The notes under the pieces were generated by a model, which searched no databases, was not told the DNA's origin, and saw only the letters and a list, made by a program, of their open reading frames with translations. This document shows positions 26,622 to 33,346 of a DNA stretch of 64,000 nt, one piece after another. The stretch spans positions 496,001-560,000 of the forward strand of contig NZ_JAEVLS010000001.1 in assembly GCF_016801985.1 (NCBI RefSeq), read 5' to 3'. Both the position numbers and the translations under genes were made by a program. This DNA comes from Steroidobacter gossypii (GTDB lineage: Bacteria > Pseudomonadota > Gammaproteobacteria > Steroidobacterales > Steroidobacteraceae). Each line of letters begins with the position of its first letter. Within the stretch, counting starts at the first letter, position 1.

Positions 26622-26966
26622 TCAGTAAGGTCGCTCATAGATTTCCCTAGCCAGCGGGGCGTCAACTTCCCCGTTCTCGAAGTATAGAAAAGATGTGGAG
26701 AGTGGCGTCTTGCTACCACCTCGCTGCTCATTCGAGCGAGTTGGGTCGGTGACTGCTACTAAGATGTGCAGGTACTGGCCACCATCTTTCGTTCCTTCCT
26801 CAAGCACCTGAAACTCGAACTGGAGAAAATGGCCGTCCGGTCCACGCTGTTCAGTGAATGTCTGCCCGTCGCGGTAAGACTCCCGCAAATCTTGCCATGC
26901 CCACAGAATCGGGATTGCATCCATGAACGCGTACAGTTGCGTGACTAAGGCAAAGTCAGAGGCCAT
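26622..26966 (-). CDS. L3: cassette protein of unknown function
   Basis: 114 residues from the ATG at 26966. Soluble, with alternating strands (FLQFEFQVLEEG; QYLHILVAVTDPTRS) and an aromatic start (LYAFMDAIPILWAWQDLRES). Ends LAREIYERPY. I do not recognise the fold. Confidence 0.74.
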   Translation of the reverse strand: MASDFALVTQLYAFMDAIPILWAWQDLRESYRDGQTFTEQRGPDGHFLQFEFQVLEEGTKDGGQYLHILVAVTDPTRSNEQRGGSKTPLSTSFLYFENGEVDAPLAREIYERPY

Positions 26967-26978
26967 CTTGTTTCCTTG

Positions 26979-27066
26979 GCTAACGACAACAATGAGCCGC
27001 GCGGCGGGATGACGCTGAGGAAGGGCGCGTATGTTTCACCGCGTCGGCTCCATTGTTTTGTTAGCT
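26979..27066 (-). repeat. attC of cassette L2, divergent stem
   Basis: Bounded by GGCTAAC (26979-26985) and GTTAGCT (27060-27066). The stem lacks the common gagcaaaagc element, so this cassette probably came from another source array. Confidence 0.82.
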
Positions 27067-27464
27067 GCGATACAACCTAGTGCTTCTGCGTACTCAGCGG
27101 ATGAGAACGAGGGACATTGAAGGACAGCTTCGATGAACTCACGTGGCGGGCTGTACTCGTGCGCTTCCACGTAGTGCGAGATCATCTGCGGAGCGACATA
27201 GAGCACTCCGGCACCGGGCACGGCAAACTCACCGACGCCTCGAGCCTCGCCACACAACGAGCAAAGATGTGGACCGGCACAAACGGGCCAGCCACATGCA
27301 CTGGAACTCCGCGACCAATCTGCAGCGAGCTTGGCCAGGCGCCTCCGGAATTCGACCGACGTTTCGGCCACCGAGAACTGATGCTCTTTCTCAAGCCAGC
27401 CGATCGCCCGGATTTGAGGACCCGAGGTGATCATCGTCTCAGTACAGAGGTCGCGGTAGTACAT
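27036..27464 (-). CDS. L2: Cys-rich cassette protein of unknown function
   Basis: 142 residues from the ATG at 27464; the frame is open upstream through the neighbouring attC but that part is attC translation. Zinc-ribbon-like cysteines (CGWPVCAG, CSLCGEARG) are followed by GVLYVAPQMISHYVEAHEYS and PPREFIEAVLQCP. The combination resembles a small conserved family I cannot name. No signal peptide. Confidence 0.73.
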   Translation of the reverse strand: MYYRDLCTETMITSGPQIRAIGWLEKEHQFSVAETSVEFRRRLAKLAADWSRSSSACGWPVCAGPHLCSLCGEARGVGEFAVPGAGVLYVAPQMISHYVEAHEYSPPREFIEAVLQCPSFSSAEYAEALGCIAANKTMEPTR

Positions 27465-27470
27465 GAAGCA

Positions 27471-27560
27471 GCTAACGCCCCGGCTGAGCCGCGAGCAAAG
27501 GCGCTTCGCCTTTGCGAGTCGGGCGCGCAATGCGCGCGAACTCCAGCCGGATGTTAGGCC
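27471..27560 (-). repeat. attC of cassette L1
   Basis: Bounded by GCTAACG (core GCTAAC from 27471) and GTTAGGC (27553-27559), with the common gagcaaaggc stem. About 90 bases. Confidence 0.9.
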
Positions 27561-27886
27561 ATATCTTTGACGAGTTGGAGTTCCACGCCATGATTTGATG
27601 CCTCCTTCCTGAGCATGTTGATCAATCCGCCCGCCGCCCCTGAAACGGAGTGGGGACATGAAATGAATATCGTGATTGGCGATTCTGCCCCGAACTGTGC
27701 CTGGAAGCTCTGACTCGCCACTTCCCGCAAGTAGTTGCCGATCTTTTGCCGCAGACGGCCTAGCGTATCAGCTGAGTCATCAAGAGGGCCGCTGCAAACA
27801 ACAACTAGATCTACTCCGCCATCGAGACGCTCGCCGACGATATCGAAGGCCTCGAGATTCTGAATCGGGGGCTCGAAGTCGCTCAT
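27554..27886 (-). CDS. L1: DUF6572-like cassette protein
   Basis: 110 residues from the ATG at 27886. FDIVGERLDGGVDLVVVCSG followed by PLDDSADTLGRLRQKIGNYL resembles DUF6572-type small proteins of unknown function (recalled, not searched). It is the first left-arm cassette: its core site GTTAGGC (minus strand, 27892-27898) has no attC on the far side, so that junction is attI-like. Confidence 0.75.
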   Translation of the reverse strand: MSDFEPPIQNLEAFDIVGERLDGGVDLVVVCSGPLDDSADTLGRLRQKIGNYLREVASQSFQAQFGAESPITIFISCPHSVSGAAGGLINMLRKEASNHGVELQLVKDMA

Positions 27887-27891
27887 GCCTG

Positions 27892-28083
27892 GCCTAACTA
27901 ATATGTAGACGACCTAAGTGACGTAATCCAATCAGGCAGTGACCGAACTAGCATACATTTTTCCCAACGAATTCGCATGCTTGTAGCGCGCTTCTTCCCT
28001 GATGTCGAGTCATGATAGGTGGCATGGCGGAGCTGTGGCGATCTGCCGGGCAGAGGTTGCCCGCTATAGCCCGTGGCACCGCT
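27892..28083 (-). other. attI-like leader between integrase remnant and cassette L1
   Basis: A single core site (GCCTAAC at 27892-27898, GTTAGGC on the minus strand) borders L1, and the remaining 185 bases have no attC palindrome and no credible gene. In an integron this is where attI and the cassette promoter would sit. A weak TTGGAT/TACATA pair (minus strand, just outside the core site) is the only promoter-like signal I see. Confidence 0.45.
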
Positions 28084-28210
28084 TCAGATGCTATCTAACG
28101 GGCTTACTACTCCACGTCCTCCCCGGTTCAGAACATGCGTATAGATCATAGTCGTCTTGACATCGGCGTGCCCAAGCAGCTCTTGCACCGTTCGGATGTC
28201 GTAGCCACGG
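28084..28210 (-). pseudogene. intI: Integron integrase (IntI) C-terminal remnant
   Basis: The minus strand from about 28210 to the TGA at 28084-28086 encodes [18 protein letters not shown] then [15 protein letters not shown] and VSPLDSI. This is the conserved end of integron tyrosine recombinases, with the LLGH histidine and the catalytic Tyr of IYTHV. Only about 43 of roughly 320-340 codons remain. Upstream of RGYDIR the homology stops abruptly and a stop codon follows. The catalytic Arg, the IntI-specific insertion and the N-terminus are gone, so it cannot be active. Confidence 0.88.
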
Positions 28211-28211
28211 G

Positions 28212-28370
28212 ACGATTACGGAGATTATTGAATCGGCTTCAAGGCAGAAGGGATTCAATGTGGAGGAGCCAGGCGTCATGATCGAGTCGCCACCGTTCGG
28301 GCTACTGTTCTTGCCAGTCGCCACCTTGGTCCATGACCCGATCGTTCTGGTCCACCGCAGTGAAGCCTAA
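28212..28370 (+). pseudogene. R0: cassette gene lacking its 5' end
   Basis: A frame open across the integrase junction encodes EIIESASRQKGFNVEEP and LVHDPIVLVHRSEA before a TAA in the first right-arm attC. The start is missing; the only internal ATG (28278) would leave 30 residues. The same deletion probably removed this 5' end, attI and most of intI. Confidence 0.6.
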
Positions 28371-28454
28371 CAAACGAATCGAGTGCGCGCCCGTCGGGCG
28401 CCCGACTCACAAAAGCCTCCGGCTTTTGCTCGCGGCTCATTCGTGGCGTTGGGC
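28365..28454 (+). repeat. attC of cassette R0
   Basis: GCCTAAC (28365-28371) to GTTGGGC (28448-28454), 90 bases with the common aaaagcctccggcttttgct stem, here in plus orientation. Confidence 0.9.
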
Positions 28455-28463
28455 GTCAAGCCT

Positions 28464-28694
28464 ATGAGCCATCCGCTTTTCGAACTTGTCTCTGCACTCG
28501 AAAGCTGCCACATTCATTTCACTTTGCAGCGGCATCGTCCCGACACGATCTTGGTTACGATTACACTCGTTGGTGAGCGCGTGGAAGTTGACGTGTTCGA
28601 AGATGGACACATGGAAGTGTCGCGGCTCAAGGGAAGCGAAAGCATCGTCGGGGGCAAGGACCTCGTCTATGAACTCATCGAAGCAGAAAAGTAG
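28464..28694 (+). CDS. R1: cassette protein of unknown function
   Basis: 76 residues from the ATG at 28464, nine bases after the core site. Small antiparallel-strand protein (TILVTITLVGERVEVDVFED; HMEVSRLKGSE). No membrane segment. Not recognised. Confidence 0.74.
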   Translation: MSHPLFELVSALESCHIHFTLQRHRPDTILVTITLVGERVEVDVFEDGHMEVSRLKGSESIVGGKDLVYELIEAEK

Positions 28695-28703
28695 TCGGGT
28701 CGT

Positions 28704-28775
28704 GCCCAACAAGCCGCTGGTTACGACTCGCAACGGCGAAGCGCCGTTGCTCGCGGCTCAAGCGGGGCGTTATAC
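28704..28775 (+). repeat. attC of cassette R1
   Basis: GCCCAAC (28704-28710) to GTTATAC (28769-28775), 72 bases. Confidence 0.88.
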
Positions 28776-28786
28776 CAGCTGAAACT

Positions 28787-29284
28787 GTGCGCACATCGAC
28801 GATTGTGCTGTGCTTATGCCTCGTGCCGATTGCTGCATGTGAGCGGGCCATACCCCCGGCTGAACGGGCAGCGCGGACGGCGGTTGCAGACGAATCCGGA
28901 GCGGCGATGCTCCCGGAGTCGGAGAATCCGCGTTGGCTCCACCCTGTTCACACGAACGGAGAGATCAGATGCCAAGAGTTTCGAGTCTCAATCGTCGAAC
29001 TGCTGGCCAACCCGGCGCAGTGGCACGATAAGGATGTCGTCGTCATCGGGTTTGCGGCAGTCGGTTTCGAGCACTCGGCGATCTACATCCATCGCGAGGA
29101 CATCGAAGCCGGTATCATGCCGAACGGTTTATGGCTCGAACTCCCGAACGACTCCCTGTCTGCTGAACTGGACAAGGGAGCCTATGTTCTAGTGCGAGGA
29201 AAGTTTGATGCGAAGGCAGGAGGACACATGAATGGCTTCAACGGAACGATTCGAGCAACGAAAGTTCTGCTCTGGGGGCGTTAG
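28787..29284 (+). CDS. R2: lipoprotein with OB-like domain, unknown function
   Basis: 165 residues from a GTG at 28787. The signal peptide ends in a lipobox (LVPIAAC). The mature domain has VSIVELLANPAQWHDKDVVV, LWLELPND and KGAYVLVRGKFDAKAGG, an OB-fold-like beta layout seen in periplasmic proteins; this is by eye only. A GTTAGGG immediately at the stop (29280-29286) looks like an extra core site. Confidence 0.75.
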   Translation: MRTSTIVLCLCLVPIAACERAIPPAERAARTAVADESGAAMLPESENPRWLHPVHTNGEIRCQEFRVSIVELLANPAQWHDKDVVVIGFAAVGFEHSAIYIHREDIEAGIMPNGLWLELPNDSLSAELDKGAYVLVRGKFDAKAGGHMNGFNGTIRATKVLLWGR

Positions 29285-29299
29285 GGACGCGAAGAGCTC

Positions 29300-29360
29300 G
29301 TATAACAACGCGCTCCAGCCGACGTGCGAAGACGCACGCGGCTGAGCGCAGACGTTAGCG
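29300..29360 (+). repeat. attC of cassette R2 (short type)
   Basis: GTATAAC (29300-29306) to GTTAGCG (29354-29360), 61 bases with a GACGTGCG/CGCACGC hairpin. Confidence 0.85.
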
Positions 29361-29371
29361 CTCAAAAGACA

Positions 29372-30049
29372 ATGACATCGCAGCCAGCAGATAGTCCGGA
29401 TGCGGTCCGTACGGGTTTCGGCTGGAAACTCAAGTTGGCGTTGCTACTGCCCAGTGCGCTGGTATTAGCCAGCATAGTGGCAAGCTTCTTCATCTTCTCA
29501 TACTACATTGACACTGCGTTTCTCGTGGCGTCCGCTGTCGCACTGGTTGTCGCAACGACCGCGATGGTAATGCTCATTCGCCGTCCGGCGCTTCGATTGA
29601 TCGGAAGCATTATCGTCACCGTACTCGCGGTGATGGCGTCGCTGCCGGCGTTCCTGCTTCTAGTCTTTGTCGTGTACATGATCGTCCCAGTCACGCCCTG
29701 GGAGCGGGAGGCGATCTCCACCGCAGAGACATTTGTCGAGAGAAACGGTTACACCGCGGCCGGCCATCCAAAGGGTCTGCCGGTGCTCGCCAACGACATC
29801 ATGGACTTTGGTCCGGCCGACGAAATTGCACAGTCACGCAGGAATGCAGTACAACCGCGAGCGGTGGGCATTGTAGGCGTTCCCGGGTTTGGGTATAGCG
29901 TACTGTTTGAATACACGCGCCCACCTCCACGTATCAACGATATGCCTCGCAGCCTGTTCGTTGTGCAGATCGAAGCGGATGGTAAAGCGCGCAAACCGCA
30001 CTTGATGCCCACGTATCCGGATTGGTGGTATAAGAAAAATGAGCGCTAG
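29372..30049 (+). CDS. R3: membrane protein of unknown function
   Basis: 225 residues from the ATG at 29372. Three hydrophobic segments in the first half (LALLLPSALVLASIVASFFI; TAFLVASAVALVVATTAMVM; LIGSIIVTVLAVMASLPAFL and following), then a soluble C-terminal domain of about 120 residues starting near TPWEREAISTAETFVERNGY. One of the largest cassettes here. Not recognised. Confidence 0.75.
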   Translation: MTSQPADSPDAVRTGFGWKLKLALLLPSALVLASIVASFFIFSYYIDTAFLVASAVALVVATTAMVMLIRRPALRLIGSIIVTVLAVMASLPAFLLLVFVVYMIVPVTPWEREAISTAETFVERNGYTAAGHPKGLPVLANDIMDFGPADEIAQSRRNAVQPRAVGIVGVPGFGYSVLFEYTRPPPRINDMPRSLFVVQIEADGKARKPHLMPTYPDWWYKKNER

Positions 30050-30102
30050 CAGGCCATCGAGTTCGCGCCCTCCGGCCGCCCGACTCATTCGCGGCGTTAG
30101 GC
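30044..30102 (+). repeat. attC of cassette R3, degenerate R'' box
   Basis: CGCTAGC (30044-30050, AAC replaced by AGC) to GTTAGGC (30096-30102). 59 bases. Confidence 0.7.
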
Positions 30103-30119
30103 CCGCAAAGGAGGTTGCT

Positions 30120-30611
30120 ATGAAGGTAGAGATCACAAAAGCACCAGTCGCACAGACGGAAATGCTCATTCGCAGACCTGTCTCAGAGGTGTTTGAGGCT
30201 TTCATCGACCCCGATATCACAACGAACCTCTGGTTCACGAAGAGCAGCGGCCGACTCGAAGTTGGTCATGGAATCACATGGCACTGGGAGATGTACGGAG
30301 CGTCAACGTTGGTGCTCGTAAAAGCCATTGAACTCAACGAACGTATTCTGATCGAGTGGGACGGATACAGCGGTCGCACCATGGTTGAATGGAAGTTTTC
30401 CGCGCGCGACGATGCAACGACATATGTTGCCATCACAGAGTCTGGTTGGACGGGCACTGGAGACGAACTCGTCAAGTACGTTGGCGAGTCGACTCAAGGG
30501 TTCACCTGGACGCTTGCAGGCCTCAAAGCTTTCCTTGAGCATGGCATCAAGTTGAATCTTGTGGCGGATAAAAAACCAGATGCGCACAAGGATGGTTGGC
30601 AGCGGGCCTAA
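30120..30611 (+). CDS. R4: AHSA1/SRPBCC-domain protein
   Basis: 163 residues from the ATG at 30120, with AAAGGAGG seven bases upstream, the best ribosome site in the array. The START-like fold pattern is clear: IRRPVSEVFEAFIDPDITTN, LWFTKSSGRLEVG, WHWEMYG, RILIEWDG, VEWKFSARDD and VGESTQGFTWTLAGLKAFLE. Proteins of this fold bind small hydrophobic ligands. Function in the cassette context is unknown. Confidence 0.88.
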   Translation: MKVEITKAPVAQTEMLIRRPVSEVFEAFIDPDITTNLWFTKSSGRLEVGHGITWHWEMYGASTLVLVKAIELNERILIEWDGYSGRTMVEWKFSARDDATTYVAITESGWTGTGDELVKYVGESTQGFTWTLAGLKAFLEHGIKLNLVADKKPDAHKDGWQRA

Positions 30612-30665
30612 CAAGCCGCTGCAGGCGACGCGCGAAACGCGCGCGCGTGAGCGGCGGCGTTAGCC
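30606..30665 (+). repeat. attC of cassette R4 (short type)
   Basis: GCCTAAC (30606-30612) to GTTAGCC (30659-30665), 60 bases, GCGCG-rich hairpin. Confidence 0.88.
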
Positions 30666-30684
30666 ACTGAAGGGGGAAATATGA

Positions 30685-31023
30685 ATGGCGAGTGAGTTTG
30701 TTCTCGTGAAGACGGCCCACCCTGTTGATACTCCATTCGATCCGCTTGATCTGGATAGCGATCCAGCATTCAAAACGGAGGACTATCGGAAGGTGGCGGA
30801 ACAGATATGTTCGGATGCCGTTTGGAACGGAGAGGAAGGGACAGGATCGATGTTCGGCCATGCCGTTGCTCTGACCCCTACGGATGCCTGCCTCTTCATG
30901 AGTTTCGCAGCTCTTTTGACTTCGGTCGAAGCCGATCAACTCGCCAGCCAAGCGTTGGCGCTTGGAGCGGTAGTGTTGGACGCGGAGAGCGTAGACATGT
31001 TGTCTGGTCGGTTCGAACTGTAA
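30685..31023 (+). CDS. R5: cassette protein of unknown function
   Basis: 112 residues from the ATG at 30685, with AAGGGGGAAA upstream; the ATG four bases earlier is out of frame. Soluble, helical C-terminal half (ACLFMSFAALLTSVEADQLA; SQALALGAVVLDAESVDML). Not recognised. Confidence 0.75.
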   Translation: MASEFVLVKTAHPVDTPFDPLDLDSDPAFKTEDYRKVAEQICSDAVWNGEEGTGSMFGHAVALTPTDACLFMSFAALLTSVEADQLASQALALGAVVLDAESVDMLSGRFEL

Positions 31024-31038
31024 TCCATATCGCTGCAT

Positions 31039-31128
31039 GGCTAACAAGCGCGTCAAGTTCGTGCCCTGGGGGCACCCGACTCGCAAAAGCGATGCGCTTT
31101 TGCTCGCGGCTTACGCGCGGCGTTAGAA
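31039..31128 (+). repeat. attC of cassette R5
   Basis: GGCTAAC (31039-31045) to GTTAGAA (31122-31128), 90 bases with the common gcaaaagc/gcttttgc stem. Confidence 0.88.
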
Positions 31129-31140
31129 GTGCAGTCAACC

Positions 31141-31479
31141 ATGTCCCCTCTTGGCAAGCTCGAGTCAGCGCTTTGTGATACGAACGGCGTGTACATCGGA
31201 GCGGAGCAGAACGCAGAGGAGTACCTTGCAGCACTCCGATCTGACATCCGTTCCCATGTGTGCGAGCCCTTTCAGCTCAGTGCTACCGTGATGGCGCCTG
31301 GCTTTCCGGATGTTCCGGTCGGTAGTGTACCGACCGGGCAATGCGTCGCTTTCCGCGAGGGCTATTGGCTGATCTATGAATCAGAGAAGGATCGCTTTCT
31401 CTGCTTCTGGGGAACTGACAGGAACAGCTTGGGCGCACATGGCGTCTATGGCAGTCCGCTCTACTGCTGGTCGGCATGA
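31141..31479 (+). CDS. R6: cassette protein of unknown function
   Basis: 112 residues from the ATG at 31141 (GTG at 31129 also in frame). Helix-rich start (LESALCDTNGVYIGAEQNAE; EYLAALRSDIRSHVCEP), then aromatic strands ending YGSPLYCWSA. Not recognised. Confidence 0.73.
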   Translation: MSPLGKLESALCDTNGVYIGAEQNAEEYLAALRSDIRSHVCEPFQLSATVMAPGFPDVPVGSVPTGQCVAFREGYWLIYESEKDRFLCFWGTDRNSLGAHGVYGSPLYCWSA

Positions 31480-31483
31480 GCAC

Positions 31484-31555
31484 TTCTAACAGCATGTTGG
31501 TTCCGACTCGCAAAGGCGAAGGGCCATTGCTCGCGGCACAACGTGAGCGTTGGGC
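31484..31555 (+). repeat. attC of cassette R6
   Basis: TTCTAAC (31484-31490) to GTTGGGC (31549-31555), 72 bases; last attC of the right arm. Confidence 0.87.
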
Positions 31556-31558
31556 ATC

Positions 31559-32419
31559 ATGAGCGCAGATCATATTGCCGAGATCGCTCCGATGATTAGT
31601 CTCATGCGTTCGCTTGTGTACCTCGGACTCGTACTGGGCTCGGTGGCCCAGACTTCAGTCGCGGATCGGGCGGCGTACGGTGGAGTGCGGGACATCGCGG
31701 CGCAGGGGACTACGATCACGGTGCGGCATCATCATGATTGGTCGCGGATACCGGTCAAGGACGATGGATGGGTCCTACGATACTCGGCTGCTACGCCCTT
31801 TGGCATCGACCAGGAGACTTCCAACCTGGTGTTCTACTCCTCGCAGGGCGCGCTCATCGCCCGCACCTCGAGTCCACCGCTGACCCATCTGAAGATTTTG
31901 GCCGATGATAAATATGTCATCGGCCTCTCTGACATAAAACATCTCAATGACACTCAACTCGTCGTGTTCAGTCCGAACGGCAAGCTTCTGTTGAGACGGC
32001 GGATCTCGGCCAACCTTTATTGCTTCGACGTGGCGGGATATCAGGCGCTGAGGCAGAAGCATCGGGAAGCATTCAGTCAACTGGACAGGCACTCACAGTC
32101 GTCGCACAGCAGTTATGGTTGGCGAGACGGTGACCGTATTTATTTGGAGATCGCCGGCGGCATAAGCGAAGCGTATTGGACCGCTTTAGCAAAAGATGTG
32201 CTGCCGGCAGTCTGCGCCTCTCCCCTGTCCTCGAATTTCAGCGAGTCCGCTACCAACTGGATACACTGGTACTCCCAGACGGATCCGCAGCCTCGGATCG
32301 TGGAACGACATGGACGGCCGTTCGAAGTTCGGTTGAGGGATCCCCAAGGTATCGAGTTTGGAATCAAGTTCGAACTCACGCCTTTGCAAGGCGAGCAGGC
32401 ATTCGACGAGAAATTCTGA
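31559..32419 (+). CDS. R7: secreted protein of unknown function
   Basis: 286 residues from the ATG at 31559; a Met at residue 12 gives a cleaner signal peptide (LMRSLVYLGLVLGSVAQTSV). The mature part looks like beta-propeller or sandwich repeats (GWVLRYSAATPFGID; LVFYSSQGALIARTSS; LVVFSPNGKLLLRRRI). No attC follows, so it is either the terminal cassette that lost its site or the first gene outside the array. GC content resembles the flank. Confidence 0.7.
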   Translation: MSADHIAEIAPMISLMRSLVYLGLVLGSVAQTSVADRAAYGGVRDIAAQGTTITVRHHHDWSRIPVKDDGWVLRYSAATPFGIDQETSNLVFYSSQGALIARTSSPPLTHLKILADDKYVIGLSDIKHLNDTQLVVFSPNGKLLLRRRISANLYCFDVAGYQALRQKHREAFSQLDRHSQSSHSSYGWRDGDRIYLEIAGGISEAYWTALAKDVLPAVCASPLSSNFSESATNWIHWYSQTDPQPRIVERHGRPFEVRLRDPQGIEFGIKFELTPLQGEQAFDEKF

Positions 32420-32513
32420 CTTGGATCTCTTTACGCCTCATCCGACCCGCCCGAGTTACGCAACCACGTTGCTGAGCTGACAAAGCGCACGAGATGACTG
32501 AGCAGGAACCGCG

Positions 32514-33248
32514 TCAGCTGCGCCGCATCCACTCCGGATCGGGAATCTCATGAAACGCATGACGCAGGCTTTCGCTCCAACGGGTGCGGATCATTCTGAA
32601 GTAGGCGTGATTCTCGTCGATGTTCACGTGGCTATGGACCTTGAGCTCATCGGTCTTGATCGATAGCAGATCCAGGGGCACGCCCACTGACAGATTCGAC
32701 CGAATCGTCGAATCCATGGAGATCAACGCGCACTTCGCACCCTGTGCGAGACTCGTGCTGCGTGAGATGACGCGATCGAGAATGGGCTTGCCGTACTTGG
32801 ACTCGCCAATCTGGAAGTACGGCGTATCCGCGGTGGCCTCGATGAAATTGCCGGCCGCATAGATACAAAACAGCCGCGGCGGCTCGCCCGCGATCTGGCC
32901 GCCGAAAATCAGCGACGCGTTGAATTCGATATGATGCTCCTTCAACGCATCGGCGTCGCGGCGATGAACCTCTCGCAGCGCGTCGCCGACGCTGAGGGAA
33001 GCTTCGAACATGTTCTTGGCGCCCCAGATGCTTACGCCCGGCTCGTTCTCGTGCTCGTGCAAAACATTCACGACCGACTGCGAGATCGCCAGGTTGCCTG
33101 CCGTGAGCAGCACCATCACGCGCTCGCCCGGGCGCTCGAATACCGTCACCTTGCGAAAGGTGCTGATCTGATCGACGCCCGCATTGGTGCGCGAGTCGGA
33201 CAGGAACACCAGGCCGGCATCGAGCAGCATGCCTACGCAATAGGTCAT
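32514..33248 (-). CDS. Anbu, bacterial proteasome-homologue peptidase
   Basis: 244 residues. MTYCVGMLLDAGLVFLSDSR is the start of Anbu/BPH peptidases: Thr2 becomes the N-terminal nucleophile after Met removal, and the SDSRTNAG segment matches the proteasome beta-type fold. CALISMDSTIRSNLSVG is the conserved region near the C-terminal half. Anbu forms open-ring or helical oligomers; its substrate is unknown. It is the last gene of a minus-strand operon with transglutaminase, alpha-E and ATP-grasp genes, the classical Anbu set. Confidence 0.92.
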   Translation of the reverse strand: MTYCVGMLLDAGLVFLSDSRTNAGVDQISTFRKVTVFERPGERVMVLLTAGNLAISQSVVNVLHEHENEPGVSIWGAKNMFEASLSVGDALREVHRRDADALKEHHIEFNASLIFGGQIAGEPPRLFCIYAAGNFIEATADTPYFQIGESKYGKPILDRVISRSTSLAQGAKCALISMDSTIRSNLSVGVPLDLLSIKTDELKVHSHVNIDENHAYFRMIRTRWSESLRHAFHEIPDPEWMRRS

Positions 33249-33346
33249 AGCAGTGACTAGTGGCTAGAGATCAGCGAACGTTCGGGAAGATAGCTGGCAA
33301 CGATAGCCGATGTGGCGGGCTGTGGGCCAGAGATTGCGGCTTGTGA

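Larger units (their letters stand above)
19739..32419. mobile_element. Two-armed chromosomal integron cassette array with integrase remnant
   Basis: Twenty-four attC-like sites (R-box pairs GTTRRRY/RYYYAAC flanking imperfect palindromes, 59-102 bases) alternate with single short ORFs. Left-arm cassettes (L1-L18, 27.9 down to 19.7 kb) read on the minus strand; right-arm cassettes (R0-R7, 28.2 to 32.4 kb) on the plus strand. Many sites share the same stem motif (gagcaaaagc with its complement), so one integrase lineage probably served both arms. The only integrase sequence is a C-terminal fragment at 28084-28210. By current usage it is a CALIN (attC cluster lacking an intact integrase). Base composition is visibly less GC-rich than the flanks. 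Confidence 0.9.

Noticed and set aside
28091-28324. 77-codon minus-strand ORF over the integrase remnant
   Set aside because: Different frame from the one that matches IntI; no ribosome site and no family pattern.
29280-29286. Extra GTTAGGG core site at the end of cassette R2
   Set aside because: No matching partner box or palindrome nearby; probably chance, since a full attC follows at 29300.
20472-31555. Repeated palindromes read as CRISPR or transposon ends
   Set aside because: Spacing is irregular, units flank whole genes, and R-box pairs identify them as attC sites; no Cas or transposase gene is present.
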